45,536 nucleotides of DNA. Origin: Acidobacteriota bacterium. Lineage in GTDB: Bacteria; Acidobacteriota; Vicinamibacteria; Vicinamibacterales; UBA8438. The notes under the pieces were generated by a model. That model worked only from the letters and a program-made list of their open reading frames with translations, was not told the origin of the DNA and made no database searches. The stretch is from NCBI GenBank assembly GCA_021296475.1, contig JAGWAJ010000001.1, positions 1 to 45,536 on the forward strand. The letters are read 5' to 3'. Shown here piece by piece: positions 44,432 through 45,536 of this stretch (position 1 is its first letter; the number at the start of each line of letters is the position of its first letter). Made by a program: the position numbers and the translations under genes.

Positions 44432-44720
44432 CCCGCCTCCGCGCGTCCCCGGACGAAGCGTCCACGCGCCAGAGGCCGCTCAGCGACCGACCTTGGTTGT
44501 CGCCGCTGCGGCAACCGCGGCAAGAGACGACGGAACCGCTGCTTGTGTCTTACGTAGCACGACGGGGTGTCGCGCGTGTGCTCTGCTTCGAGCGAAACCG
44601 CGCTCATCGTGACCGTCGTCGAGACCGGAATCGGAGCGACCGCAGCCGCGGCTCCGGATCCCGGTCAGCCTCGCGCCGGAGGCGGGCAGGGAGCGGAGCC
44701 GTCCAGGCGCCGCGTTCGGG
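44432..44720. other. 289-base gap between convergent M48 protease and pnp genes
   Basis: No gene is supported here. The open frames that cross it are Arg/Ala-rich and lack ribosome-binding sites. GGTTG...CAACC with inner GCC/GGC (44495-44516) could form a hairpin in the middle of the gap, but no T-run follows on either strand. No tRNA or repeat copy was seen. This is the longest non-coding stretch in the window. Confidence 0.5.

Positions 44721-45536
<816 letters not shown>

Overview
This GC-rich window looks chromosomal and bacterial. Lineage cannot be proven from it. The mix (uninterrupted S10-spc-alpha ribosomal cluster, MacB-type permeases, a VKOR-DsbA fusion, a degenerate EF-G paralogue, short type-3 ProRS) would fit an Acidobacteriota such as the Vicinamibacteria; that is inference. 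No tRNA, rRNA, CRISPR array, insertion sequence or prophage gene was recognised, and no gene-free gap exceeds about 290 bases.

Layout. 1-15810 (+): 3' end of tuf, then rpsJ-rplC-rplD-rplW-rplB-rpsS-rplV-rpsC-rplP-rpmC-rpsQ-rplN-rplX-rplE-rpsN-rpsH-rplF-rplR-rpsE-rpmD-rplO-secY-adk-map-rpmJ-rpsM-rpsK-rpsD-rpoA-rplQ. Many junctions overlap by 1-8 bases, implying translational coupling. infA is missing from its usual place between map and rpmJ. 15909-18011 (-): an EF-G-like GTPase with altered catalytic motifs. 18140-22824 (-): an operon of a Yip1-type membrane protein, an HlyD-type adaptor and two MacB/FtsX-type permeases, with no ABC ATPase. 22957-23508 (+): pyruvoyl-dependent arginine decarboxylase behind a good sigma70-type promoter almost touching the start codon.

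23695-33104 (+): a type IV pilus / type II secretion-like locus: pilB, pilT, pilC, a major-type pilin, a VKOR-DsbA disulfide-forming fusion, prepilin peptidase and three pilV/W/X-like minor pilins. The pilin and the PilW-like protein carry cysteines, so the fusion may oxidise pilus subunits. 33197-34282 (-): aroB. 34417-35868 (+): proS. 36027-37418 (-): tatA-tatC, with a 15-bp coding minisatellite in tatA. 37568-39187 (+): S41 carboxy-terminal protease. 39404-43264 (+): smc. 43301-44431 (+): M48 metalloprotease. 44721-45536 (-): 3' part of pnp.

Beyond the genes, four observations stand out. First, a dispersed palindromic repeat (core AGGAGTCtGCGCCGtgGAACG) lies just 3' of rplB, the EF-G-like gene and the hlyD-like gene, with a possible relative upstream of pilD. 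Second, the ctp-smc gap holds a promoter, stacked hairpins and an intrinsic-terminator-like hairpin: a candidate small RNA or attenuating leader. Third, the last bases of proS are reiterated as a degenerate tandem array. Fourth, GC-rich hairpins with the same TGAC loop sit at two convergent gene ends. All coordinates, pairings and identities were worked out by eye.
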